DNA from: Hygrocybe punicea | Taxonomy: Eukaryota > Basidiomycota > Agaricomycetes > Agaricales > Hygrophoraceae | Length of the DNA stretch: 64,000 nt | Assembly: GCA_963556145.1 (NCBI GenBank) | Contig: OY744461.1 | Span: 8,504,891-8,568,890 of the forward strand | Direction of reading: 5' to 3' | Part shown: piece by piece, positions 42,940 to 53,886 of the stretch | How the letters are laid out: every line of letters starts with the position of its first letter | How positions within the stretch are numbered: the first letter of the stretch is position 1 | Made by a program: the position numbers and the translations under genes | The notes under the pieces: generated by a model | What the model was told of the DNA's origin: nothing | Databases searched by the model: none | The model's input: only the letters and a program-made list of their open reading frames with translations

Positions 42940-44720
42940 TGGACATGGGACAGGATATAATTGGTCACCTGATTCCGTTGATTGACTACCTACGTCGTCG
43001 GATTCCCTTGACGATGTTGACCATGTTCTCCTGTTCACTTCTCAAGGACTTAGGTTTAACTGGAGACATAGACTGTGGCAACTTGGATGATTCAGACAAA
43101 TTTTTTGACAGCATTAGAAGGAAGTAAGTGCTTCATTTTTATTGCGATTTGTATATTAAGGTCACCAGTTCTTTTGTGTCATTGACTAGAAACAGGCCGA
43201 TCTGGGCAGAGTGCCTGGAGCCTCTGGAACCAGCAGATGACCCTGTGTCCCTTCATGTTATCAATCAGAATCTTCTCATGTCCCATGCATCATCAAGCTG
43301 TTCTGATATGTCCACGCGTCCGCCATCACCGTTCTCAGAATCTGGGAGTGACAGTGATATCCAGAATTGTGACAATGCTCAACTGCAGCACGACAGGCCA
43401 CTTGACAGCGACAATGACATGCCAGCCCCTCCTCCTACTGATACATTTCGGTTTCCCGATTGCAAATGGCAGGACTACATGGTACTTGACACCCGATTTG
43501 ACATAGATGCTGAGCAGAATAGGAAGATACCTTATCCATGTGATGATGATGAGAGGAGTGAATGGATGGATATGCACAGGGCTTATGCAAGCCATGCACA
43601 CGTGCCGTCGGACAGTATTGACTTTGCCCGCATGGTATGGTGTTTTGAATCTGATATTAGAGCTGCATATTTGATGTTCTTTTGTTAGGTATTGGAGCTC
43701 TATGATGATGACGGCGTAAAGAAGGAAGGTAGTTATGTGGTTATGGATGAGAAATTTTTTGATCAGTCTGTGTGTTCTTGAGAATTCCCAGTCTACTAAC
43801 TGATGTACATTTCCTTACAGGAAAGAGGTCCGACTTAATTGCTTGGATGGCTCAGTAAATGTTTTTGTCCAGGGAGATATGCCGCTGCAGATGCGTTCCT
43901 CATTGGAACGAAACATACGAAACACTTTATTAGTTGAAAGTGGCTCTTCTCTCGTTTATACTGATAGTTCTGCCACTCCAAAAGGGCACAAATTTCCAGC
44001 AATCCACTGTGACATGTACATGCGGAACAGAACACGAGTGAGTAGTACCTGTTTTGCAGGGCCCCAATTATATAAAGGAACTAACACCTCCAACTAGGGA
44101 AAAGGTGCTCTGCCTGATGTGCATCCTCACTTCCTTAGATGCAAAGGATGCTCCAAGACCAACTATTATCAACTAGTCCCACGTGTTTCAAAGGAACTCA
44201 CGGAACACACCAGGGAGTATGAGAACCTTTGCAATTCGTTTGAGGAGTTCTTCCTGTGGGTTGAAGAAAAGGTACATGCCAGGTTTACATTGTTTTATGT
44301 TATTGATATATGCTAATGTAATCATTTCAGTTACTTGAACGGCTTCCTGATGTTTATGAAGACTTGGCCATATTTGCTGATGTTCTCCCAGGGAAGGCGG
44401 CTTCGCCTGTTCATCCATTTGGTGGGTTTGTTCTCAATATCAATGTTGTCACACGCTGCCACCATGACGTCAAGGACCTACGCGCATGCCTAGTTCTTGT
44501 CATAGGTGAACATGTAGGTGGAGAGCTGTGCTTGCTGGAGCCAGGCTTAGTGTTACGTTTGCAAAACAGAGACATGGCACTTTTCCCCTCTGGTAGGATT
44601 ACTCACTTTAATCTCCACTATATGGGTATTAGAGTATCTATTGTTCTACATTCTGATCATGCTGGGAAGATGTGGGCTGAGGATAGGAATGGTTGGATGG
44701 GCCATGGATACATGTCATAG
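42940..44720 (+). CDS. TET/JBP-like 2-oxoglutarate/Fe(II) dioxygenase (5' end uncertain)
   Basis: Exons (first one tentative) end at 43123, then 43190-43634, 43689-43728, 43826-44037, 44098-44271 and 44331-44720; all keep phase. The last exon holds the double-stranded beta-helix core: HxD iron ligands at 44460-44468 (RCHHDVKD), GGELCLLEPGLVLRL, a distal His at 44604 (ITHFNLHY) and the 2-oxoglutarate arginine at 44631 (GIRVSIVLHSD). TET/JBP enzymes oxidise 5-methylcytosine or thymine in DNA, and fungal expansions are known to travel with transposons. The upstream linker is Ser/Asp-rich. The 5' exon borders the palindromic element: 42992 is a stop in the frame that would continue the severed fragment at 3934-4542, while the downstream frame opens at an ATG at 42940. 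The gene may be 5' truncated. Confidence 0.7.
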
Positions 44721-44823
44721 AATATAGTGCTAACAGAGACTTGTTTGTTTGTTTATATATGCCACGTAATCGTTGATATTCATTCTTTGCTCTTTCCACC
44801 ACCATCTTCCTTTGTATCTTGTC

Positions 44824-45398
44824 ATGGCAAAGAAATGTGGCACCTCCTCTAGGACTTCCAAGGGGTCATCTTCAACCAATGGGAAGAAGCCCAGCTCAGT
44901 GACAGCCTCAGCTCCCACCTCAAAGACTCGTTCAAAATCAAAGCCCAAAAGCAAAGGTAATCAAGGTGGCTCTGAGATTGAACCTCCTGCTTCCTTATCC
45001 ACTGGTGGTCTGTCTGCTGCTGAAGAGAAGCTATTGATGGAGCTTTCTGTCAAGAGAAAAGCCCACAGAGCAGCCGTGTTGCAGGAGCAGCAGGATGAAC
45101 GTAAGCCATATTAATTTCAGACTTTATTTTAATTGGCCACCACTGCAGTTGTTCGTAAACATAATGTTGAGATGATGGCAGCTGAGGAGGCTGATAACAC
45201 CGATGATTCCTCCAATGGCAACAACAACACCTCCAAAAGGCGTAAAAGGACTGTAATCTTAGATGAAGATGAAGAAGATCTGGATGCAATATTCGATGAT
45301 GTCCCAGAGATGGACAATGGTGATGATAGTGAGTTGTTATACTAACCACTACAGCAAATTGTAATGCAGTTGGGGACGACGATCTTCGGAGCCAATGA
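44824..45398 (+). CDS. Small lysine-rich protein with nuclear signal, next to the TET/JBP-like gene
   Basis: Three exons (44824-45100, 45149-45328, 45370-45398) give 161 aa in frame. It opens MAKKCGTSSRTSKGSSS, continues with a Ser/Lys-rich disordered leader (TSKTRSKSKPKSK), a predicted helix (AAEEKLLMELSVKRKAHRAA), a basic KRRKRT nuclear signal and an acidic tail (LDEDEEDLDAIFDD). It lies 103 bases after the dioxygenase stop, on the same strand. The role is unknown. The layout suggests a small DNA- or chromatin-associated partner. The adjacency may reflect a shared mobile cassette. Confidence 0.65.
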
Positions 45399-45516
45399 GG
45401 CATTGTTTCCATGTAAATCTGGATAGGCATGATCAGCTGTAAAATCGATTGGCACAATAGCCCAGGTTGGGTTTGTGAGGGTGGTAGGCTAATTGCATCC
45501 TGTGTGCAAGTCAGTG

Positions 45517-46314
45517 TCAAGTAAGCAAGTCGAATTCAAGCTCACCGACCCGGTAAATTCCATTAGCTGCAGCTAATAGAAGGGCTTGAATGAATGCACT
45601 GGTTGCATTGATGTTACCGCTGTGACCAAGAATCGTGGTATAGTTGAGCTGGATGCACTGTTCCACCCAAACATCCCGAAGTGTAAAGAGTGATGTGGTC
45701 AAAGGGGAGAAACTTGAACTCAAGCTAGTTTGGAGGAGATGGCCAGGGAGTAGGTGAGCGACAGGCAATTTGTTAGAACTGACAGCATGACAAGCGAAAT
45801 TATGAATACTACCCAGTGGTGCCGGCAAAACAAAACAATGGCAAGGATGAAGGGTGTTCGACCATAGCCAATGATGAGAGATTCCTCTATGTTGGCACCA
45901 CCTTCCTTCTGCAGATGTATGTAGGGTTGACAAAGTAATGAGGCTGCCGCTCTGGTGCTGAAAGCAGCGGCAATGACACTGGCGATTGTGGTCGACACGA
46001 ATTGCCAGAGGGAAAAGGTGTGGGTTTGTTGTAGGTCTACAGCAAGTAGTCCATCTCTCTTCCAACTCAGAACCAATAGCAACAACAGAGAGCAAACAGA
46101 GGCACAATCTGAGGAAGGGCAGGAAGACCCACGTTTTGAGGGGGAGAGGCGTCCAGTGATGAGTGTGAGGTTCACGAGGAGTTTCCTGACCGGCACGGAG
46201 CAGTTGGGATTCCTCACGATAAAATTGGGGCCTCAGTGATCCAGGCGGTGGGTGCAGCGGAATCCAATCTAGCGAGATATGGGGTGGGGGTTCAGGATCA
46301 TCTGAAGCACGCAT
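45517..46314 (-). pseudogene. Frameshifted remnant of a fungal multi-pass membrane protein (DUF3433-like)
   Basis: Coding signal alternates between two frames. The start (HHWTPLPLKTWVFLPFLRL, a first membrane helix) and the end (SSSFSPLTTSLFTLRDVWV) are in one frame. The middle (SWKRDGLLAVDLQQTHTF, SLWQFVSTTIASVIAAAFS) is in another, with shifts near 46075 and 45720. The order of motifs fits the large fungal membrane family with an N-terminal helix and a SPLT segment. Two compensating shifts could instead be missed introns, but no good splice sites lie at the switches. The rest of the family's large extracellular part is absent. Confidence 0.5.
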
Positions 46315-46554
46315 CAGAAGATTTACATGATCTTATATAAGCTTTCAGCTTACTCACGCGAGCTTTTGCTTTTATCCTAGTGCTTTTCTGTGTTTTGCAC
46401 TGTCTTTATCCTTTTCATTCCAGCTTATGCTTATGGGCAGTAGTGAGGCATCAAAATGCTATTTCGTGACTATGATGGTCTATATATTTGTTGACGTAGT
46501 AAGAATGGAATGCACTCAGAGTGTGATGAAAAGTAAAATGCTGTGGCAAAGGCT

Positions 46555-47640
46555 TGTTACCAAAGACCGGCATCAAGTGCGCCCCACGCAGAATGGTGTC
46601 TGTGGATTACCGATGTCACTTGCCGCCCACCGGCCATATCCGGCTTCACGATCCACATCCCAGTGATATCACAAGGCCGGTGATCAGATGGAACAAACCA
46701 CTCCACAAGCGCACAAGGATAAACTATGTCAGAGAAGGTAAAATCAAAAAAGAGGCACACCCTTGCGACATCTAGCCCTTGGAATCCATCTTGTTCCTGG
46801 TCCTTGACTACGAACACTGTATCGTATCTGGCTGGGCCTTTGTACCATGAACTTGTCGACCGAATTATTTCACGGTGCATACCACCAACGCCACAAACAT
46901 CACTTGGTGCATGATAAATGGACACCGCTGAGTGATAAACACGCACTTGCCCTGAGAACATCGGGCAGTCGTGAATAGAGACATCAGCTCCAGGAATAAC
47001 GGCATCCGGATTAATTGTGTCATAAAGAAACCGCCTGATATAGTCTTGAAAGCGTGGCTGACGGATATGCTGCATAAGGTCCATTAGATTACCCGGGTAA
47101 CCTCGTGCTGTTGACATTAGACAGTAAATAGATGTGACTTGGACTGAAACATACCAGGTGTTCTTGCAAGCATAACCTCACCCTCGAACATATCATGGTC
47201 CACAGCGCCAGCATCATCCTCTGCGTCACACTCATCTAATGGCACTGGCTCGGGGATGGGGATACCATCAGCTGGGGTGGGTGTGCACCCAGCAAGATTG
47301 ATCGGTGTTCCAGTGGTCAGACCTCGGAGCATCCCACAATCGATAAAATCAACCTTCAATGCCGCAAGCTTGTCGAGTCTTTGATTGATGAGCAACATTT
47401 GACCAAGGGCTTTCCATCAGCTTGAATGTCGCCATGGTTTCTTGACAGCCTTGATATGCTTTGACTCGGTAATTGAAGAGCAGAGCTTATTCAGGGCTCC
47501 AAACATTTGAATATTCCAATGATAGTGATCTAGTGAATGTTGCCGAGGAAGCACAAAGTGCTCTTGGACACCAGTATCAATGAAGACTTGTCGATCATGG
47601 TGGAAGTTGGCAAGAGTTGTATCCCCCTAGTAACTGCGCT
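46555..47640 (-). pseudogene. C-terminal remnant of a Plavaka-type transposase
   Basis: Recognisable Plavaka text runs LANFHHDRQVFIDTGVQ, PRQHSLDHYHWNIQMFG, LCSSITESKHIKAVK, QMLLINQRLDKLAALK, then YDTVFVVKD, VARVCLFFDF, YPCALVEWFVP and CDITGMWIVKPD. An in-frame TGA interrupts HSS-WKALGQ, where the family has arginine. A TAG lies upstream in the same exon. The last residues are frame-shifted: DTILRGAHLMPVFG is found in the next frame. The N-terminal catalytic part is missing, so this is a dead fragment. Plavaka elements are abundant DNA transposons in mushrooms. Confidence 0.8.
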
Positions 47641-48045
47641 TGCGTAGTTCCAGTTCAAGTTTGGAGTCTCATGTTGCCTCTGACTGTGCTCTGCAACGCT
47701 TCGGTGAAATAATTGAGAGGAACTTTTGCCAAGTCGTTAGAATTCAGATGGAAGTGCACCAGGCAGACGAGGAGAGTCCGCAATTGTATTTAATAAGGGG
47801 AGACTTGGTGGCACAGACATTTTAAGGGATGGAGTATAAGACATGATTATCTCGACGTTGAGTGTGATGGAAAGGAGGGGTGACCAAACGGGTAGTAGGT
47901 AGTACTACTTCCACTTAGGTAGTATTAGTAGTACTCGGTCGCTTGCTTAGTAATTGGTAATTCACACTCGGAGTGGCCAAACCTTTTTGAAATGTGTTAT
48001 GACATACAAAAAATCTATTTACAGCTTCGTCTCCTTTTGGGTGGG
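47641..48045. other. Spacer with no recognised feature
   Basis: Nothing was recognised apart from a short GTAGTACTACT/GTAGTATTAGTAGTACT pattern near 47890-47930. Confidence 0.4.
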
Positions 48046-51000
48046 CTAATCTCTGGTGCGTACACGACTCTTGTCTTGATTTTGCTACAAGAAAAGGCTT
48101 AGCATTGATTGAGTTAGGCTATGTGGAACGTACCGGTGCCCACACCCCTTGGGAGGTGACACCACTGCCAGATCCACATTTGGGTCGTTGCCATTGTCTA
48201 CGATTGCGTCCATGTTCGCAGTGCCATTGTGTTCAGATTTGGCATCTGATTCCGAAGGTCCCACCACTGAGTCCTGTCCAGAAGATCCGGCTTCTGGTGT
48301 TGCGTCAGGTGGAGGGGTCGCGGCCTTATTGAATATGCGCCCAAGAATGCTGAGGGTGTCATTGTCTCCGTCGTTGTCTCTGTCAAAATCGTCGTCATTG
48401 TCATTGTCCTCGCTCGTTTTGTCTACATGTAAAAATTGAGTGAGCACATACAAGTGAAATTAAATGTTCAGGTACCTGTCTCCCTGGCGGCTGAGTTGTA
48501 CACATCCTCGGGATCTGGATGATACTGCAAGCCTCGCTTGGCGCCCTTCTGTTGTGACCGGTATGATGCGCCAGACGCTTTCAGCGTGGCCAGTTGATCC
48601 TTCAATGCCTTCGTTTTCTCGGCTGACTGCTTCCGATTTGCCAATTCAGCCTCCAACTTGGCCCTGATCATGTCGTATTGAGCAATTTCTGTATGTCGAG
48701 CCGCTGCTTGACATATCTTGCTCTCTTTATGGAGCTGGTTCTTGTGAAGCCGTTTGGATTCCGAGTTGAGCCAATTGGGCAGAATCCCGGTATAATTAGC
48801 TTGTTGTATCTTCTCACGAATGGTTTCATCGAATCGTTTGGCACTACAAAAACATGAGATGTGAGCTAAATGGCTGAAAAGATTACGCTATGACAGCTTC
48901 TAACAACGGTAGGTTGACTCCGGTGTTCTGATTTGTGAGTGGGTGAGAACTCTCATTGAGATTCGTGCTACTGGGCAGCAAGTCCCATCGGTCACTTGGT
49001 ATCCTCGTGAAATTCTTGTTGATAGACACCCAAAACCAAGAACAGCGTGAGTCTTTGTCTTTGATCCAATCTGATATGCTCGATGTTAGTACACTGGGCG
49101 ATGGAACACATATACTCACCTCGAAGCTCCTTGGCCTTGTGTGCCCGACACCATCCCTCAAATGCCGTCAACTCCTCTTGTGTTTCAAGGAATCTTGAGG
49201 CATGAACGTGGTCAAAGTCGGCTTGGTTCAGGTATGGGCGCAATTTCTCTTGATTCCTAGTCAAGTTGGATCAGTGAGCGGCATGGTAACGAGAAGTGAA
49301 GACTAGGTTACTGGTCAATGTGAACATAACAGAGACATAAAATATAGGTTACCATTCCCAGCGGATCCATTTCTGTGACTCCTGTTGTCTCAGGTCGGTT
49401 TCAGGTCATCAAATAATCTCCCAGGCCTTCTGCCTGTGCCCTGCAACCATCCAATATGATGCCTTCAAGTCCGTGGCCGTCTAAGAACCGTAATCCTACA
49501 ACTTTTTTTGTGACCCGCTCAAAGGTGTTGAAAAGAGCTTTCCACAGCATACCATATGCAACACGAGTCTCGTGTTGGCTGTAGAGACAAGCGATTGTAG
49601 TACCTAGTGTAGAATGATGTTAAAAGTTGGCCTAAAGTCATGAGATGGTCATGTACGCATGTTTAGTTGATGATTCCAAACTACTATCTCCCATTCTTTC
49701 CAGGAGCCATGTACACGCTTGTACATGTCATCAGCCAGCAATGCGTTTGTTGAATGTACAAGATTTGCCAGGTATGGCAGCATTGTGCATACCACGTCAA
49801 CACGTGTGTATTTCGTGAATGTATCGATCTTCCACTGGCAACTGCGATTCAGATCGGCTTGCATTGATTACACCTTCAATTCCGGTACCAAATGGAGTGA
49901 CTTTGGCCTTCATTCGTGCAAGGATAGCACATCGTTTGCGATTGTTACCTAGGGCCGCATCGATACGGGAGGGACTCTGGTTCTCAAAGACAGCACGCGT
50001 TGTTGCAGCTGAAGGACATCACTCAGATGAGAATCTTCCATTCTATTACAACCAAACTACATACCCCAATCTATTTTTCCTACTGTCGCACCTGTAACAC
50101 TGAATGCTTCAATCGCCTGCTCATACAGATGCACACCCTCTTTCGTGACTTTGTCAGCAGCAATGATGGGATGGCTGTGACCATTTTTGAGTACAATGAC
50201 GCCACACGGCTGCTTGCGATCGATAGGCAAGTAGATCGTGACACGTGTAGAGCAGGGGTGAGGCACCATCTTGCCTTTGGTGATCACCCCATCTTTGATG
50301 TGGGTGTATTCTGCGAACAAGCCAAGTCAAAGAACAGCTTGAAGATCATAGTGTGATCACTTACCGCAACCATCTTTATATTTTGCACCCGACCTACACG
50401 AGCACATGTTGACACATCCTTGAGCAATTGCGACGTCGTGGAGAGCGTGCTTGAACGCGCCATTGTTCTGCATCACTTTCAAGAGTATCTTTTCATCAAC
50501 AGACAGTGGGATCCCAGTGAAGCGGTGGCCGTTGATGTTGTCTCCCAGATGATACCCAGCACATCCAACAAAGTAGGCCTTTCCATCGGGTGAGATCTGT
50601 TGATAGGCTGATTATCGACTCAGTATTGTGAAGAAAAGGTTACATACCTGCTTGAATTTGCACATGACAGGCCCTCCATGACAAACTGCATCTCCTCAAA
50701 CGAATCGACATTGGATGGACTGGATCTCGTTATAGAACCTGTTTGAAGGTGATTGTACATTAGCACTTGTTGTATAATGCTTGAAAACTTACTGGGCCAC
50801 TCTGTATTCCATGGACGACTGCTCCAACTCATTGAGATCACGCTCCGCGTTGATTATTGCCTTCTGTGCTTCAAGATTGACCTGAAAGCGTTCACAAGGG
50901 AGTATATCTTCTCGGAGTTGGTCGCATGCGTAGAAACCGTTGCATTGCAAGATCGTGGCTTGACACAGGATGACATCGGGTCCGAGGCAGAGAACCTTGG

Positions 51001-52066
51001 TTGCTTTCTTCGGATTTGTGGAGCCGCCAGTGACGGTAACCCATGCCTCTTGATCCTGCTCACCATTGTGTCAGCAAACGTTCCAGAATGAGTGAAGGAA
51101 CGTACATAGGCCCGGAAAATTTGAGCAATTGAGAGGATCTCACCCTTTTGGTTGACGTAACTGCCCTCTGGCTTCCTTGACACATCGAGGACTGTTGCAA
51201 AGGACTTTCCAGGTTGTGGGACCTCCCAATACTTGGGAGGAGTTGTAGCTATTCGTAATTCGTCCACTTTCACCTCGCGTGTCACGAAGATCGGAGTATC
51301 GTTATTGTTAGTATCCAAGTCATCAATCTCGATGACTTCCTGCTGGATGTTGGTCTTGCTGACTTTTTGCTTGATCTTGGGCGTGCCAACTTCCTGCTTG
51401 ATCTTGGACTCGACGACTTCCTGCTTGATGGTACCTGTGGCTTTACTGTCCCAAGCAAGCCCCAGCTTCCGCTTCTTGAGGGGCACGATAACGTGTCTGG
51501 GGACTGCGACGTCATTGTCCAAACTAATCTCCACCAGATCGTCATCTGAATCCACAAGAATGGCACGTTTTTTGGATTTTTGGGGCGTATCGAAGACCAG
51601 TGGCGTGATGGGGTCGATTTCTTGCAATTTGGCTTTCTGAGACATGTTGGGGCTTGGGGTCGACCAGGAAGATGCCGAAGAGGCCAGGGAATACGCAGAT
51701 GAGGTCCGAGACAAGGCTGACGAGGCGCGGGAATGCGAGATGGCAGTTGGTGGAGTTGGCGGCAGTCCAGACATTGTAGCTATTGTAGAACACGTGGAAC
51801 TAGTGACCATAGTGTCTCGCCGCGATGTGGCCCGACCCATGATCGTGTTGCTGAGCCACGGTAGGAAGATGTGCGGCTGAATCCAAGCGGCAGCATTGTC
51901 GCAAGAGTAGTAACTGGGCTGGATAGCTTCGAGAGCGTCCCGAATGTCCTGAGGGAGATGCTATACGAATAAAGCATTAGAATATGGATAAGAAATGGAT
52001 TAGAAGTGTTTACCATTGAGACAAATCGTTGGAGATCATCATCAGATACGTTGACAAGGATCCATC
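48046..52066 (-). CDS. Large mushroom-family protein, possibly MULE-transposase-derived, 5' truncated
   Basis: Many exons read leftward. The first visible one (VNVSDDDLQRFVSM) splices to HLPQDIRDALEAIQPSYYSC and AWIQPHIFLPWLSNTIMGR, then a Ser/Lys-rich linker with KKRKLG. Next come YWEVPQPGKSFATVLDVS and GGSTNPKKATKVLCLGPD with conserved cysteines, FVGCAGYHLGDN, and a Cys/His unit (CMFAEYTHIKDG, HPCSTRVTIYLP, NGHSHPII) that recalls FLYWCH or WRKY-GCM1 zinc fingers. Then FLDGHGLEGIILDG, which could be a DDE-type acid strand, and a C-terminal helix-rich part with ESSHPLTNQNTGVNLPLLEA. This family is repeated in mushroom genomes without a name. The tail is acidic and ends near TAG 48048-48046. 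The 5' end is cut where the triplet-rich insertion starts. Confidence 0.6.
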
Positions 52067-52399
52067 AGTAAATGGGGTTTTGACTTATTTGACTTAGCTG
52101 ACTTAATCACAAGCCATAAGAGGCTAAGTAAACTAAGTGTCCGATAAGTAGACTAAGTATATCTAAGGCACTAAGTAACATACACTTTTACTTTGTGTTT
52201 TTATTTTTCTTAAGACTTTTTTTACTTTTCATATATTCCATTGTCTTTACCCTTTTTTGCTTCCTTAACACTTTTTCGTAGTTCAGTGTGGATGATTATG
52301 TAATATACATCGAAGTGGCGAGTCGAAAATTTCTCTAAGTCCAAACTTTGGCTTTATTTGTACACGGTTCGTTTTAACAACAAGGTAAGCGCTACCTCT

Positions 52400-53485
52400 C
52401 TTAAACGACTGCCACAACCTCCTTCTCCACCAGTGACCGTGGCGAAGACCCAACGGCGGCACCACCACCACGATGGAACGGCTGCAACACCACCACCACT
52501 GGTGCCGACAGCGATGCAACAGCGGCAACATCACCACCACCACCACCACCAGTGACGGCGGCGACGCAACGGCGGCAACACCACCAGCAGCATCACCACC
52601 ACCACCACCAGTGGTGACATAATAGCGGCAACACCACCACCAGTGATAGCAACGCAACGGCTGCAACACCACCACCACCACCACCACCACCACCACCACC
52701 ACCACCACTGCCCCAGCAACGGCGGCTACACTACGACCACCACCAGAAACGGCACCACCAGCACCAGCACCATCATGTCGGTAGCACCACCAGCACTAGC
52801 ACACCACGGCGGTAGAACCACCAGTACCACCAGCGGCAACACCAGCACCATCACAGCGGCAGCGGCTACGCTATGACCACCACCATCACGGCGGCACCAC
52901 CACCACCAGTGGTGGCAACGCAACAGCTGCAACACCACGACCACGACCACCAGCAACGGCAACTATGCTGCGACCCCCACAACCATGACCACCAGCAATG
53001 GCGGCTACACTACAACCACCACCAGCACCAGCTCCATCGTGTCGGTAGCACCACCAGCAATAGCCCACCACGGCGGTAGAACCACCAGCAATAGCACACG
53101 ACGGCGGTAGGACCACCAGGACCACCAGCACCAGAATCAGCACCAGCACCAGCACGGCGGCAGTGGCTACGCTATGACCACCACCAGAAACGGTGGCACC
53201 ACCACCAGCACAGCGGCAGCAGCAGCACCAACACCAACACCAGCACCGTCACGGCAGCAGCGGCTACACTACGACCACCACCAGTGGCAGCAATGCAACG
53301 GCTGCAACACCACCACCACCAGCAACGGTGGCTACGCTACGACCACCACCAGAAACGGTGGCACCATCAGCACCAGCATGGCGGCGGCGGCAACACCAGC
53401 ACCACTAGCACCACCAGCATGGCATCACCAGCAGCCACAGCACCACCGTTAGCAGCACGGCGGCGGCGGCAGTAGCAGCACCAGC
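52400..53485. repeat. 1.1-kb imperfect ACC/CAC/CAG trinucleotide tract
   Basis: The plus strand is almost wholly built from CAC, ACC, CAG and GCA-type triplets, with GGCAACACCACC recurring every 30-70 bases. The apparent poly-His, poly-Thr and poly-Val frames are by-products of the triplets. A pure CAC run of about 13 units lies near 52669-52709. Confidence 0.9.
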
Positions 53486-53610
53486 TGGATACTGGGTGTG
53501 GCATTACTCGAACATACTGTACTTATCCTGTAATATAATAGTAATATATTTTATTGATTTCTGCAAATATCCATTCTCAGTGAAATAATAGAAGAATAAG
53601 TACTATTTAA

Positions 53611-53726
53611 GATTGATAAGTCGACAATAAGTCAGATTTAAGTCATTCAAGCAGAGAGACCTACTTAAGATTGATAAGTCGACAATAAGTCAGATTTAAG
53701 TCATTCAAGCAGAGAGACCTACTTAA
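53611..53726. repeat. Direct tandem duplication of 58 bp
   Basis: Bases 53611-53668 (GATTGATAAGTCGACAATAA onward) are repeated exactly at 53669-53726. They lie 60 bases before the assembly gap. Confidence 0.9.
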
Positions 53727-53786
53727 TTTTGTCTTAGTCGTCTTAGTGCTTAAGACGCTCTAAGACAGCTAAGTGCTGACTAAGAG

Positions 53787-53886
53787 NNNNNNNNNNNNNN
53801 NNNNNNNNNNNNNNNNNNNNNNNNNNNNNNNNNNNNNNNNNNNNNNNNNNNNNNNNNNNNNNNNNNNNNNNNNNNNNNNNNNNNNN
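53787..53886. other. Assembly gap (100 N)
   Basis: This is a run of exactly 100 undetermined bases, which is a conventional scaffold spacer. The true distance is unknown. Confidence 0.99.

Larger units (their letters stand above)
52070..53786. mobile_element. Insertion with TTAG-rich ends and a triplet-repeat core, truncated by the gap
   Basis: The left end (from about 52070) and the sequence before the gap are both rich in TGACTTAG, CTAAGT and CACTTAG phrases in inverted relation, as in the subterminal parts of a hAT-like element. The core is the 1-kb CAC/CAG triplet tract. It interrupts the 5' part of the large gene on its left. No target duplication can be checked, because the right end falls at the run of N. 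Confidence 0.45.

Noticed and set aside
52283..53475. Poly-His, poly-Thr, poly-Val and Gly/Val-rich open frames
   Set aside because: They are by-products of the CAC/CAG trinucleotide tract, open in several frames on both strands.
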